Source: Phascolarctos cinereus
Lineage: Eukaryota > Chordata > Mammalia > Diprotodontia > Phascolarctidae
Assembly: GCF_002099425.1 (NCBI RefSeq)
Contig: NW_018344339.1
Span: forward strand, 1 to 64,000
Direction: 5' to 3'
DNA: 64,000 bases
Below, in pieces: positions 1-10,842 of this stretch (position 1 is its first letter; every line of letters starts with the position of its first letter). The notes under the pieces were generated by a model. That model saw nothing but the letters and a program-made list of their open reading frames with translations. It had not been told where the DNA came from and made no database searches. Made by a program: the position numbers and the translations under genes.

Positions 1-215
1 AATCTTTTGAAAGAATTGGGAAATGTTTATTGTGGAGAAGATAAGACTCAGAAAGATGTTGTGTTTGAGTATTTGCAGGGATGTCCTGTAATAAAAGAGT
101 GATTAGAATTGGTTTTTTCTTTTGGACCAAGATAGTGAAATGAGGAGCAGTGAGTATTAGCTACAAAGAAGCAAGTTTAGTATTGATCTTTTGAAAAATC
201 GTAGCAAGTAGATCC
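1..215 (+). repeat. CR1/L3 LINE 3' fragment
   Basis: This stretch follows the familiar 3' coding end of CR1/L3 LINEs: a segment resembling 'gtggagaagataagactcag', then 'tatttgcagggatgtcctgt', then a 'gaggagcagtg' block in the usual order. A second copy of the same stretch lies at 31372-31660. It is heavily diverged and starts before the window. Identification is by order of remembered consensus blocks, not by alignment. Confidence 0.55.
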
Positions 216-263
216 ATATGGCTATTGATTGATAGCTTGGATTTTTTCCTCTACAAATAATTG

Positions 264-511
264 TTAATAATAATATTTAGCATTTATATAGCACATTAAG
301 ATTTGCAAAGCACTTTACAAATATTATTTTATCCCCACAACAAATTTAGGAGTTAGATATTATTAACTTCATTTTCCAGATGAGGAAACTGAGATAGAAC
401 TTTAGTGACATGCCCAAGATTATACAATTAGTGAGTGTCTGAGGCAGGATGTATAATTCCAATTTCCTAATTCCAGTTTCAGTACTCCTATCCACTGCAC
501 CTCCTTGCTGT
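264..511 (-). repeat. MIR-type CORE-SINE
   Basis: Read on the plus strand it runs from the LINE-like tail (atttatatagcac, gcaaagcactttacaaatatt) through the core (ccagatgaggaaactgag) to the tRNA-like head (tatccactgcacctcc), so the element is on the minus strand. It is nearly full length and old. Confidence 0.8.
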
Positions 512-759
512 CTCTGACTGTTCATGTCCTTTGCTCATTCATCAATTGGGGAAATGTTGGTTTATTTCTTTTTGGTGGGGTTTAATTTTTAAAATTTCAG
601 TGTTACTTTTCAATGGAAACTCTACTAAAACCAGCAGTTTCTGCCTTAAGTTTTTGGAGCTTTTGAGTCTCACACCCTGCAAATGAAGCAGAAATCTATG
701 TATCCCACTCTAGTCCGTCTCCTCATTGGCACTTACAGATAAATTACTGTCTCTTCACT
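512..759. other. Unassigned, with a possible L1 scrap
   Basis: No gene is seen. Bases about 518-560 ('tcatcaattggggaaatg') resemble the minus strand of a marsupial L1 3' end, as at 62770-64000. The rest is not recognised. Confidence 0.3.
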
Positions 760-1640
760 GGCATTTACAGTTAAGTAACTGCCTGTTTCTTGGGAATATC
801 AAATTTGGTGTCCTGGAAATATCTCACATTCAGCATCTAAATCACAATGCCTTTATCTTTATTCCTAAAGCCACCCCTCTTCTAGATTTCTTTATTTCCA
901 TTGAAGATACTACCACTCCTCCAGGCTTCCAGGTTTGTAACCTTAATTTTATCCCTGACTCTTCACTCTCCCTCAGTCCACATTTATAATCAGTTCAAGT
1001 TGCCAAATGATGCTGTTTCTTCCTGTATAACATTTCTCATGTCTAACACTTCTCCCTACTCAAGTCAGCAGCTACTTTAGTTGAGATATTTATCTGTCAC
1101 TCACCTAGACTAGTGCTGTCAGACTCAAATAGAAATGAAGCCACTAAACCAGACAACGAAGCCCGTGGACCTCCTCTTTGACTATTACAGTAGCCTCTTA
1201 ATTGGTTTCCCTTACTCATTTCTTTGCCCGTTCTAGTCCATTTTCCACATAGTTGATGAAGTAATTTTCCTTAAGTGCAGATGTGATCATTTTATTCTCC
1301 TGTGTGATAAACTCCAATTGCTCGCCTCTGTTTGACTTATATAGCACTACATTGCTTGTACAAGCTTCATTATACATTGCTTTCCAATGTCATTATATAT
1401 TATTTCTTTTCTTACACTCTAAACTTTTCTCTAATCCTTGCACATACTATTCTCTTTCCTGTTTCTGGGTCTTTGTATTGGTCATCCCCCATTCCTGGAC
1501 TGTACTTCTTCCTCATGTTTGTCTCATGGAATCCTTCTCTTCCTTAAAGATGCAGTTCAGATCTCAAGTTGTGCATAAAGCCTGTCCAGTACCACCCCTC
1601 CCATTGTTAGCATTCCCCTTCTCTAAATTATTATATTTAT
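760..1640 (+). repeat. L2-type LINE, ORF2 C-terminal region
   Basis: In one frame the region encodes 'VCNLNFIPDSSLSLSPHL' (about 930-986), which fits the L2/CR1 reverse-transcriptase C-terminal motif NLGVxLDSSLSLxPHI. Further on, 'tagcctcttaattggtttccc' and 'tgtgcataaagcctgtcc' follow the L2 ORF2 order to near its end. The strand is fixed by the reading frame. The copy is old, interrupted in frame, and lacks the 5' half of the LINE and the endonuclease. Confidence 0.75.
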
Positions 1641-1685
1641 ATTTAAAACTAACACATATACATTATATATATGGACTATGCATGT

Positions 1686-2007
1686 GTAACAACTAAACCC
1701 TCCAATTAATAAGCAAAACGTCACATATATGTAGGCTTTATGTATCCATATGATATATGCTTGTTAATTGAAGGGTTTGGTTGTGTAGATATGTACACAT
1801 ATGCATATCTATATATATTAGTATAAGCCAGTCCTTAGAATAATAACCTAGCTCTAAAATTAGTAATATATTATATATGTATATACACATGTATGTATAT
1901 ATAAATGAGACATTGCTTATTAATTTGACTACATATATGTATGTGTAAATATGACATATTGTTTGCTAATTTGAGGGTTGGCTTATTATTCTGAGGACTG
2001 GCTTATT
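1686..2007. repeat. AT-rich nested inverted repeats
   Basis: Two inverted-repeat pairs lie side by side. About 1690-1732 pairs with 1746-1784 (left aaaccctccaattaataag, right ttgttaattgaagggttt). About 1823-1864 pairs with 1963-2006 (left ataagccagtccttagaat, right attctgaggactggcttat). The spacers are TATA/ACATAT rich. A motif like ttgcttattaattt recurs at about 1914 and 1961. No transposon family is recognised. Confidence 0.7.
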
Positions 2008-2594
2008 CTGTTATCTTCCTAGTTACACATCCTGAATTGAGTTGAAGCCTTGCTGTGTTAATAAAGTGCCCATGGCTTTTGGGAACAGCTGCTATAGCTG
2101 CTGATTTCACAGAAAATAGCCTAAGAGTACAGAATTGACATGTCTTTTGGTTGAGTTGGTGAAGCCTGTAGAGAGTAACTCTTTGAGTGAAAATGTACTG
2201 AACAATAAAGTGTAAGCTAGTGTATTTGAAGACAATGTCCACTTGTAAAAATTATGTGTTCTTGTGCTTGTCCAAAACAGAACCCCTAGGCATTACTTAA
2301 AATCTAGCCAAAAGTTAAAAAAAATGAGCAATAGACATCTAGTTCCAAATATTTTACACTGATAAAGAAAGTAGCTTCTTGACAAGAGACAGAGACATTG
2401 ATACACACACAGATGGATATAGACACATATACACAGATGAATGCAGGGGTTTGAATGCAGGGTTTTTCTTTGCTTTTTGGTGTTGGTTAATGTCTCTGAG
2501 GGTATTCATCCTACTCTATTGCTTCAGTGAGAAGCATTAAAACAACAAATATGGATTCAGGATAGCTTCATCTGGCTCTGACAGGAGTAATTAT
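2008..2594. other. Unassigned, no gene seen
   Basis: Unique-looking sequence. A short tract rich in acacac/agatggatatag occurs at about 2395-2445. No coding or RNA feature is recognised. Confidence 0.4.
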
Positions 2595-2744
2595 AGTGTA
2601 AATTGATCTTTAATCAAAAAATTAATGAGCATTTATTAAGCACTTATAATTTGTTGGCTACTGGGCTAAGTGCTTGGGATACAAAGAAAGAATGAGAACA
2701 TTCCCTGGAACTTACATTTTCATGGGGGAGAATATGTATATCTA

Positions 2745-2749
<5 letters not shown>

Positions 2750-2786
<37 letters not shown>
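2750..2786. repeat. (CA)n microsatellite
   Basis: An almost pure CA dinucleotide run inside the L2 remnant, likely length-polymorphic. Confidence 0.9.
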
Positions 2787-2789
<3 letters not shown>

Positions 2790-2985
2790 GTACAGTGGAT
2801 ATAGATGAAGTAGAATACAAGCTAACCTTAAAAGGGAAGGTACAAACAACTGGGAAGACCTGGAAAAGGTTTTTGCCGAAGCTGGGCTGGAGTGTAGTCA
2901 GAGAGTTGAGTTAGTTGAATGGAGTCTTGAAAGGAGTCATTACAGCCATGGGAGACAGCCATAGATAGGGGAGAGGGAACATTTT

Positions 2986-3185
2986 GTATAAGAAACTTAC
3001 CTCAGACACTTACTACGTAATCCTGGACAAGTCACTTAATCTTTGTCAGCCTCTGTTTCCTCATCCACAAAATGTGGCTAGTAATTGCACCTACCTCACA
3101 GAATTGTCATAAGAATTAAATATAAAATGGTTTATAGATGTTAAAGTGCTATCTATATATTCACTATAACTAGTGGTTACTGAGT
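2986..3185 (+). repeat. MIR-type SINE inserted in L2
   Basis: Contains 'cctcagacacttactacgta', 'gacaagtcacttaatctttg' and 'cctcatccacaaaatg' in the MIR order, then a LINE-like tail. L2 sequence on both sides shows the SINE came later. Confidence 0.75.
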
Positions 3186-3345
3186 AGGCCAGTATACCTA
3201 TGGTGTATGGAGGGGAGAAGTTTGAAAGAAGACTAGACATATAGGAGGAAGCCAATTAGGAAAAACTTTAATTGCCAGACAGAAGAGTTTATATTGATCC
3301 TGGAGATAGTTGTGCGTGGACGTCTTGAACCAAGCAATAATTTTT

Positions 3346-3625
3346 ATATAGTTTCATTTTGTGACAGCAGTGGTCAAACATTTGTGCTTTTAATGACACT
3401 AGGCTGATTCAGAATGTTTTATCTTTACCAGATAAAACACAGATGTGCTGGAGCCAGCTCTAACTGGATTGTGAGAGACAATTGTTATTTTTTCAGTGTG
3501 AGCATTTAACTCAGTCCTTCAAATCAGGCTTGATATGCTATTTTGCTTATTGTCGATAAGTATTAGTAATGCAGATCAAACTTTAAAGTGTGTGCATACA
3601 TTGGTCAAATTGAATATAAGATACA
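3346..3625. other. Unassigned old repeat-like stretch
   Basis: The central part (about 3440-3540, 'gctggagccagctctaactg') looks like a dispersed mammalian repeat, but I cannot name the family. No coding signal. Confidence 0.3.
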
Positions 3626-3935
3626 TAAAGGATATTCATTTGGAGATGTCTGACAGATAGTGATGCTGTACTAGAGATTGCAGGAGGCATTAAAGAGAGA
3701 AACATAGTTTTGGGAGTCATGTGTGTTGACATGATATTTGAATCCATGGGAGATGATGAGGTCACCAAGTGATAGAGTGTAGATAGGAAAGAGAAGAGGG
3801 CCCAGGACAGAAGTTTTAGATATACTCACAGTTAATGGATGCAATATAGAGGATGATACAACAAAGGAACTTCAAGAAGAATGCTCAAATAAGAGGAAAA
3901 CCAAGAAAAGTTAGTTACGAGTACTAACATTTGGG
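3626..3935 (-). repeat. L2-type LINE internal fragment
   Basis: The plus strand carries 'gaatccatgggagatgatga' and 'gagaagagggcccaggacag', the reverse complement of an L2 ORF2 segment also present at 8580-8740 and 46776-47160. Probably part of the same insertion as 2595-3345. Confidence 0.65.
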
Positions 3936-4029
3936 TTAATTGAGAATGGAATGGTAGGGATTTGTAAAATGAAGATGTCAAACCTCTAAAGTCTTGTCCA
4001 GTTCCCAAATGCTGTAAGTCTATGAGACC

Positions 4030-4255
4030 TGAAGTTAAAGATTGGTGGCAACGTGGTTACAATGGAGAAGATTCTGCATTCAGTGTTGCTGGAATTGAGT
4101 TTGATTCCTCCTTTTGTTACTTTATACCTGTGTGACCTTGGCAAAGTGACTTACCTCTTTGGAGCTCAGTTTCCTTGTCTATAAAAGGAAGGTTTTAAAT
4201 TAGAAAGTCTCCAGGTTTCCTTCCTGGTCTGAATCTGTGATCCTCAAAGTTGGGT
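4030..4255 (+). repeat. Ther1/MIR-type SINE
   Basis: Shows 'cctgtgtgaccttggcaaag', 'ctcagtttccttgtctataa' and the tail 'ctgaatctgtgatcc'. This is the MIR-like core followed by the Ther1-type ending. Confidence 0.7.
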
Positions 4256-4834
4256 CCAATATGAAACGATTAAGTAACCCAAAGATTGGGGCTATAGCCT
4301 GGGTTCAGACACCTGTTAAAAATCCTATTAATATTTAAGTTTCATTGAGAACTTTGGAAATATAAAACATGCCAGGTGTAGAATTGGAAGGTGGAAGAAA
4401 AGAGAAGAGATTCATGGATGCATTCTAAAAAGCTGAATGATCCAAAGGTTTTTTTTTAACTAATCCCTAAATATTACTTAGATGCCATAATATCAAGACT
4501 GGACTGCTGCCATAGAACATGCTAGGCAAAACTCCATAGCTCCAACAACTGGGAAGAATTTTTAGGAGTAGCTGTTCCATTCCCAACCCTATTAGAAAAG
4601 TTTCTAAAAGTGAGTGCCCACTTGTCCTCTAGGAAAGGCCAATCCAGAGATATACAAAGATTTTGTGTAGTATTTTTTAAAATTTCAAAAATTCTCTCCA
4701 TACACACGCACACATATCCACCTAATGCCAGAATGCACTTCCTTTTGAAAATCCACTATAAATAAGTTCTGCTAGACTCATGTGTGATGCTTGTTGTCTT
4801 TTTGTACTATTAGAACCAAAGTCCTTTGGGTTCA
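4256..4834. other. Unassigned, no gene seen
   Basis: No recognisable repeat or coding signal. The short open frame at 4522-4713 has no family resemblance. Confidence 0.35.
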
Positions 4835-4925
4835 GGGAGAATGTATTACTCATCTGTGTTCCTTGTAATGCATAGCATGTGGAAAGATACTCAGTAAATA
4901 TCTGTTGAAGTTAATTGAATGACTG
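4835..4925 (+). repeat. L2 3' end
   Basis: Contains 'gtgttccttgtaatgcatag' and ends 'cagtaaatatctgttgaag', the L2 terminal layout before a TTGAATGA-like tail. Confidence 0.6.
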
Positions 4926-5394
4926 CGTTGTTGGAGCCAACCTTTAAAAGTGGTTTATTTACCTCTTGGTAAATTTACAATTTGATTATGCTCACACCTG
5001 GTATCAGTATGCCCTTAGGCATGCTCTGATATGTAAGGTAGGCGTTTCCTGAGACTTACATGCAATGAAATCTTCACACTTAATTTATGAAAAATAAAGC
5101 TATCAAAAAATCTGCAAGCAGTAATCAAGTCCCATATTTAAAGATGATACATTCCAGCAATTTTAAATAAATAAATGTTTATGTATAATTTGCTGTCTTT
5201 TCTACTAATCTTTTTAACTGCTAACATTCTTATGCACAGACTTTGACTAAAACATACTTTTGTAATGCTCTGATTCTCTTCAAATTGAGTCAACACTTTC
5301 AGCATATAGAATTCCTGATGACTTGAGATGACTCTTGGCATCAAAACCAAATCTGCTGGAAAGACATGAATTATAGGGTGAAGTAAGCAGCTGT
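4926..5394. other. Unassigned, no gene seen
   Basis: AT-rich sequence with overlapping short open frames on the minus strand that show no known domain. Confidence 0.35.
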
Positions 5395-5715
5395 GTAAAG
5401 AACAGCAAATAGAAAACAATCAGAAGGGAATGTTGCAAAATCATGAGGAACAAGAACAATCCCAAGGGAAAGATTTGGGGAGTCAATCCCCACCCATTCT
5501 TTTGCAGAGGTGGGATCTGCACAAGTGTAGAAGACTGCACATTTTCAGAATTTTTTTTTTGATATGTCGGTTGGTTTTGCTGCTATTTCCCCTCTTCTTT
5601 CTCTTTTTTCTTCTTAAAAAATATTATTTGTTTTATGGATAGCCCTGTGGGAGGGGTTGGGAGAAATTTTGTAGATGTAAACAAAAGATATCAATAAAAC
5701 TTTATTTAAAAAAAA
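5395..5715 (+). repeat. L1 3' UTR, 5'-truncated
   Basis: Matches the L1 copy at 10360-10660 block by block: 'gaatgttgcaaaatcatgag', then 'agaagactgcacattttcag', then 'tcggttggttttgct'. It ends in AATAAA and an A-rich tail near 5695-5715. Confidence 0.7.
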
Positions 5716-5944
5716 CAAATCTAGTTTTGCTTATGTCTCAGCAGTTGGCTCAATTTCCCTACGGAAAGTATTTTACTTCCAAGCTAAACAAAGAAAAAGT
5801 GTTAGTTTGCTTTGCTAACCTTCCTGCTCTCAGAGCATCTGCTTCTCTTTTCCAACAACAACAAAAAGCTTAAACAAAGTGAGAGAAAATGTATTTGGGA
5901 GTATGATGCTTTTAAAAGAAAAAAGGTCTTATGCCTAGGTTGTC

Positions 5945-6350
5945 ATCAACCTTGTTTTCTTGCCATAGAACTGCATGATTTAAGCTGCAAGGGACCTTAG
6001 AATCACTGAGGCCAACCACCTTATTTTTTAGATTAGGGACCTGAGACTCAGTGTAGTGGAAAGAGCACTGAATTTGGGGTCAGAGGACCTGGGTCCTGTC
6101 ATTGTCACTCATATGTGATCCTAGGCAAGCTAGTTAATGTTTTTGAGACTTAGTTTACTCATCTGTAAAATAATCTCACAAGTCTCTTTCAGCACTAAGC
6201 TCCTGTAAGAATATAAGAACTTATGATCCCAGAAAGGTTGTGACATATTCAGGATCACATAGGTAGTTAAGTAGCAGAGCTAGGATTTGAACTCAGTTTC
6301 AATGATTTGAATTTAAATGTTCTAGCTTTATTGTGTGCCATTTTGCCTTT
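5945..6350 (-). repeat. MIR-type SINE split by a second, plus-strand MIR
   Basis: Outer minus-strand SINE pieces lie at about 5945-6047 and 6228-6350 ('gatcacataggtagttaagt', 'ggatttgaactcag'). Between them (about 6048-6225) sits a plus-strand SINE with 'gtagtggaaagagcactgaa' and 'tagtttactcatctgtaaaa'. The inner SINE is the younger insertion. Confidence 0.7.
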
Positions 6351-6379
6351 GCACATTTACTCTTTTTTTAAAAAAATTC

Positions 6380-6585
6380 TTGTTTGAGAGTAGTGAAGGC
6401 AATGTGGCATAGTGGAATGATTTGTGTTCATTAACTAAGACAATAAATACAGTTTCCAATCATTGCTATGTCACTAGCTAGCTGAGTGACCAAATTTTCT
6501 GGGTCTCTTTCATCACCTACAAAATGAAGAGTATTGACTAGGTAAACTTGGATCATTATTTTACCTCTAAGATATTTTCGGTCCC
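6380..6585 (+). repeat. Ther1/MIR-type SINE
   Basis: Shows 'aatgtggcatagtggaatga', 'ctagctgagtgacc' and 'catcacctacaaaatgaaga' in MIR order. Diverged. Confidence 0.6.
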
Positions 6586-6720
6586 CCTATACATAAGATA
6601 TAGTGCTAGCACTATTGTGTAGTGTAGGCCAGTCTTGGGGATACAAAAATGAAACAAGACATAATGCCCTACCTTCAAAGCAATGAGTCCAGTAAGGGAA
6701 CTAAGGCATGTGCACAAAAA
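6586..6720 (-). repeat. L2 3' end fragment
   Basis: The plus strand reads 'ttggggatacaaaaatgaaa' and 'cataatgccctaccttcaa', matching the reverse complement of the L2 terminal region. Confidence 0.5.
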
Positions 6721-7564
6721 AATATTTCAGCTGGCATCTGCTTGAGTTTTTATTACTCTTATTTCCTTTTGCCCCTTGAGGCAAGAGGTTACATGCATTA
6801 TCTGGAAAGGAGAAAAGACATTTTCCAAAATACTATGGGCTAAAAACACATGGGAGAATGAACAAAGAACCACTGTTGATTGGAGGAGAGGAAAGATTGT
6901 TGGGGGGGAGGAAGGTGACCTATACATATGGCAACAGCGAGAGGCATTTGTGAGTAATGACCAGTGGTGGCAGTGACAGTTCTGGAAATTCTGATTTATT
7001 TGGCCTATTCCTCATACTTTCTGAGCTGAGGCAGCTGAGTCCTGTTAGGGACTTGACTGGACTTTGCAGATGAGGGGCTGAGGGACATAAACTGGACATT
7101 CTGGAGCAGAGTGAGTAAGACAGTGATCTAAAGGCAAACCAGAGCTAGGGTGGACCAGGGCTCAGACGTGATGGTCCTTACCAGAGAAATTCTAGATTCA
7201 TATATGTTATAGTAACTTTTCTGATAACATCAGGAATATATTCCTTGCTACTAAACTTAGGCTTGAATCTCAATTATATTTTTAGATATATTTTATTTAT
7301 GTGTAAAATGTTTCTTGGTTACTGGAAAGTCAGCTAACTTTACCATTATAAAAGTGAGCCAAATTCAGAGGTTCCTAAAGTGACAGAGAGTGAGAAATTC
7401 TTTGGGTAGAAGCAACACATGGGTCGTATGAGGGAATTCATCATTGAGCATCCTTCGATTAGAACCCAACATGTTTGTCAAAAGTAGACATTTGAGTTAA
7501 AATATTAAGAGATAACATATGATAAATGTATAGAGAGGGGCAACATGGTAGAAGAGATTCAGGG
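6721..7564. other. Unassigned, no gene seen
   Basis: Holds several overlapping open frames of 60-66 codons on both strands without similarity to any family I know. No repeat is recognised. Confidence 0.35.
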
Positions 7565-9235
7565 AGGATAAACCAACAAGCATTTATTAAACACTAGTTA
7601 CTATGTGCCAGGCACTATGCTAAGTGGTGGACATACAAAGAAGTGTGAAAGTAGCCTCTGCCCTCAAGGAACTTACATTCTGAGATGTCATGTATATAAT
7701 TAAGTACATGGACAGATAAAAAGGTAACCTTAGAGGTAAAGGGCTTATACAGAAAAGAAGTGGTTGAACTGACTCTTGAAGAAATTCAGGACTTCTAAGA
7801 GCAAGTGAGGAGGGAAAGAATTCTGGGCATGGAGGAGAATCAGAAAAAGGCACAGAGATGAGAGATGAGGCATCATATATAGGGAAAAGTGAGTAGGCCA
7901 GTTCAGCTAGACCATAAAATGCAGAGGGAAGAAAGAAGAAATGTCAAATAGAGGAGTTTATATTTGACTATAGAGGTAATAGGGAGCCAATGAAGTTAGT
8001 AAGAGCATGGGAGTCAGTGGGATAAGTTACATGGTCAGAGCTGGGTTTTAGGAAAATCACTTCGGCATTTATGAGTGATTGATTGGAGGAAGGAAAGACA
8101 ATATAGGAAAGGAAACAGTTGAGTAGCCTAGAACAGAGGTAATAAGGCTCTGAACTAGGATTGTAGTTGTGTGAGTAGAGAGATGGGTATATCTATATAT
8201 GTCTATCCAAATCAACTCTAACTATATCATCTATTTCATCTATCTATACCTGCCTATAACATCTGTAGCTACAGTCTCACACATATGATGCTGTGGAGAC
8301 AGAAACAATTAGACTTAGCAACTGATTGGATATGTGGGATGAATGAGAGCGAGAAACTGAAAATGGTACTGGGGTTGTGAATTTAGGTGACTAAAATAAT
8401 AGTGTTGCCCCTGACAGTAATAAAGAAGCACAGAGGAAGGGTGGGTTGGAGAGGGGATAATGAGTTCTCTTTTGGTCATGCTGAATCTAGGATACCTAAA
8501 GGATATTCAGTTGGAGATGACAATAGGCATTTTGTGATGCTATACTGGAAATCAAGACAGGGACTAGGGGTAGAAACATAGATCTGAGAATTATTTGCAT
8601 AGAGATGATCATTGAACCCATGGGAGCTGCTGAAGCCATCAAGTCATAGTATAAAGGGAAGAGAGGTAAAGGACCAAGACAAAACCTTAGTGGACATTAT
8701 ATAGATGATTCCCGAGCAAAAGAAACTGAGAAGGACTGCTCAAACAGTCAGTCGATAAATATTTATTAAGCATCTTTATGTGCCAGGCATTGTGCTAAGT
8801 GCTGGGGACAGGAAGAGATAAAAGATGATCCCTCCCCTCAAGGAGCTCACAATCTAATGGGGGAGACAATAAAGAAACAAATATATAGAAACAAGCTATG
8901 CACATGAAAAATAGGAAATAATCAAGAGTGGGAAAGCAGTAGAATCAAGAGGGGTTTGGGAAAGGCTTCATGTAGAAGATGCGATTTTAATTGGGCCTTA
9001 TAGGAAAATAGGTAAACAGGGAACCAAGAAAGAGCAATGTCATGAAAACCAAGAGAGACAAAAGCATTCAGGAGGAAAAGATGGTCAGCAGTGTGTGTCA
9101 AATGCTACAGAGAGATCAAGGATGGGGAGTGAGAAAAAGCCATCAGACTGAACAATGAAGAAATCACTGCTTGCTTCCATCTAGGAGGATCATGGAAGGG
9201 TTTATAGATGAGGTGGCATCTAAACTGGACTGTGT
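7565..9235 (-). repeat. L2-type LINE with a nested younger L2
   Basis: Starts (plus strand) 'aagcatttattaaacactag' and 'tgccaggcactatgctaa', then follows reverse-complemented L2 ORF2 text ('tgaacccatgggagctgct', about 8620) to about 8742. A second L2 3' end begins at about 8743 ('aaatatttattaagcatc') and runs to about 9030. The first L2 then resumes ('agagatcaaggatgggga', about 9112). The outer copy is the older. Confidence 0.75.
8743..9030 (-). repeat. L2 3' end nested in an older L2
   Basis: A fresh L2 terminus (reverse-complement TTTATTAAGC, then 'gtgctaagtgctggggac') interrupts ORF2-type sequence that is collinear on both sides. Both copies are on the minus strand. Confidence 0.65.
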
Positions 9236-9257
9236 ATGTTTTTGTATATATTCTGAA

Positions 9258-9258
<1 letters not shown>

Positions 9259-9318
<60 letters not shown>
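9259..9318. repeat. (TCTA)n microsatellite
   Basis: About fifteen uninterrupted tetranucleotide units. The open frame across it is simply the repeat read as IYLS. Confidence 0.95.
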
Positions 9319-9321
<3 letters not shown>

Positions 9322-9329
9322 ACATACAC

Positions 9330-9475
9330 ATATGCACATTGTCTCCCCTGAAAGAATATAAGCTTCTTGAGGGCAGAGGCTGATGTATTTTTGTCTTTGT
9401 TTATGGAACACTTAGCTTGATGCCTGGCTAATAATAGCAGGTACTTAATAAATGCCTTTTGATTGATCAATTGAC
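9330..9475 (+). repeat. L2 3' end
   Basis: 'aagcttcttgagggcagagg', 'gatgcctggctaataatag' and 'acttaataaatgccttttga' are the canonical L2 3' terminal blocks, followed by a TTGATTGATCAATTGA-type tail. Confidence 0.8.
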
Positions 9476-9479
9476 TGAT

Positions 9480-9780
9480 TTTATAAGAAAGGAAGAGAAA
9501 AATGAAGTTGAGGAGGAGTACATTCCAAGCACATGGAGCAAAGCCATAGAGACAGGATAAGATTGAAAAAGAACAATCTGTCTGAAAAGTAGTGTATGCA
9601 AATAAATAGTTTGAGATAAAACTGGATAAAAAATATAAATTAGGGCCAGATTGTGGAGAATCTCAATTCCAGTTCATGAGTGCATGCTTTATTTGAAAGG
9701 CAACAGAGAGCCACTGAAGGCTTTTCAATAGGGGAGAGACATAATTAGAGTGGCGCATGACAACTAGCATATAACTTGAG
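9480..9780 (-). repeat. L2-type LINE internal fragment
   Basis: The plus strand contains 'acagagagccactgaaggct' and 'caataggggagagacataat', the reverse complement of the ORF2 stretch also found at 7970-8040 and 45940-46000. Confidence 0.65.
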
Positions 9781-9925
9781 ATTTCAACTTATTCCATTAT
9801 ACCATGTTTCCTGGTGGAGTGGCTTCATGATGTCACTAGCATAACATTGTTATCATGTGTTATTATGATGTGGTGCTGAGAGACTGGTTTCAGTCTCTGC
9901 TCTCAAATGAAATTTAAATATGTTA

Positions 9926-10660
9926 GTAAGTCATTTTTGGTAGAAATGTAGATTAGTACAATCATTCTTGAGAGAAATATGGAATGAATTGAAGAAAATC
10001 ACTAAATTGTCTGTACCATCTGATCCAGAGATTCCACTGCTGGGCATATACTCCAACAATGTCATATACTGCAACAAAAAGAAAGGTCTCGTATTCACCA
10101 AAGTATTTAAAGTGGCACATTTTAGTAGCTCTCAGCTGGAAACAAATTATATACCCACGGATTGAGGAATGGCTAAAACAATCTTGATCCATGAATGTAA
10201 CGGAATATTATTATGCTATAAGAAATGAATATGATGAATGCAGAGACTCATGGAAAGACTCATATGAATTGATTCAAAGAGAAGTAAGTAGAACCAAGAA
10301 AACAATATGCACAATAATTACCGTAATGTAAATTGAAATGACAACTATAACAACAAAACAATGTAAACTGAATGTTGCAAAATTATAAAGATCAAGCTTG
10401 TCCCCAAAGAAGAGATATGAGAATACACTGCCCCTTGTTTCTTCATGAAAATAAAGTTCCCATCTAGGATAGTGGAACACTGCATACAGACATCAGACTT
10501 TTTCAATACGTTGGTTGGTTTTGCTAAATGTTTTTTTTCCTCTTTCCTTTAGAAATTTTTTATTTTAAGAGATGGCTGTCTGCGAATGGAAAGGAAGGGT
10601 GCAATGGGAAATGTAGGTGATGCAAAAACAGAAAGTATTAAAATTTACTAAAGAAAGAAA
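9926..10660 (+). repeat. L1 ORF2 3' end plus 3' UTR, 5'-truncated
   Basis: Contains the L1 ORF2 C-terminal coding order: 'ccatctgatccagagattcc', 'actgctgggcatatactcca', 'ggattgaggaatggctaaaa' and 'ttatgctataagaaatgaa', then the 3' UTR shared with 5395-5715. It ends in an A-rich tail. The reverse complement of the same region recurs at 15881-16452 and 62770-64000. Confidence 0.85.
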
Positions 10661-10696
10661 TAAAACCTAAGTAATAACTGAGTAGTTATTGTAAAT

Positions 10697-10842
10697 TTAG
10701 AATTTGTAAATTTCTAAAAATTTTCTGAATTTCTAAAAAAAAAACCCTCATGGGGTTTCCAACCTCAGTAGCTTGGAAGAAAAATATCAGGATCCATCAC
10801 CTACTAGTCAGATACAAATGTGTCCACAGTGCAGAAGTCTAT
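10697..10842. repeat. Local repeat, copy A
   Basis: Shares 'tttgtaaatttctaaaaa', 'tttccaacctcagtag', 'ttggaagaaaaatatcagg' and 'agatacaaatgtgtccacag' with 12907-13030 in the same order and orientation, at high identity over about 125 bp. The family is unknown. Confidence 0.75.

Larger units (their letters stand above)
2595..3345 (-). repeat. L2-type LINE 3' end, split by a MIR and a CA repeat
   Basis: The plus strand reads 'gagcatttattaagcactta', the reverse complement of the L2 3' terminus (TTAATAAATGC), followed by the usual run toward ORF2. A MIR-type SINE interrupts it at about 2986-3185, after which L2-like text resumes ('tgatcctggagatag', about 3296). Confidence 0.7.

Noticed and set aside
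9259-9318. Regular repeat units that might suggest a CRISPR-like array
   Set aside because: It is a tetranucleotide microsatellite with no spacers; the same holds for 16453-16558.
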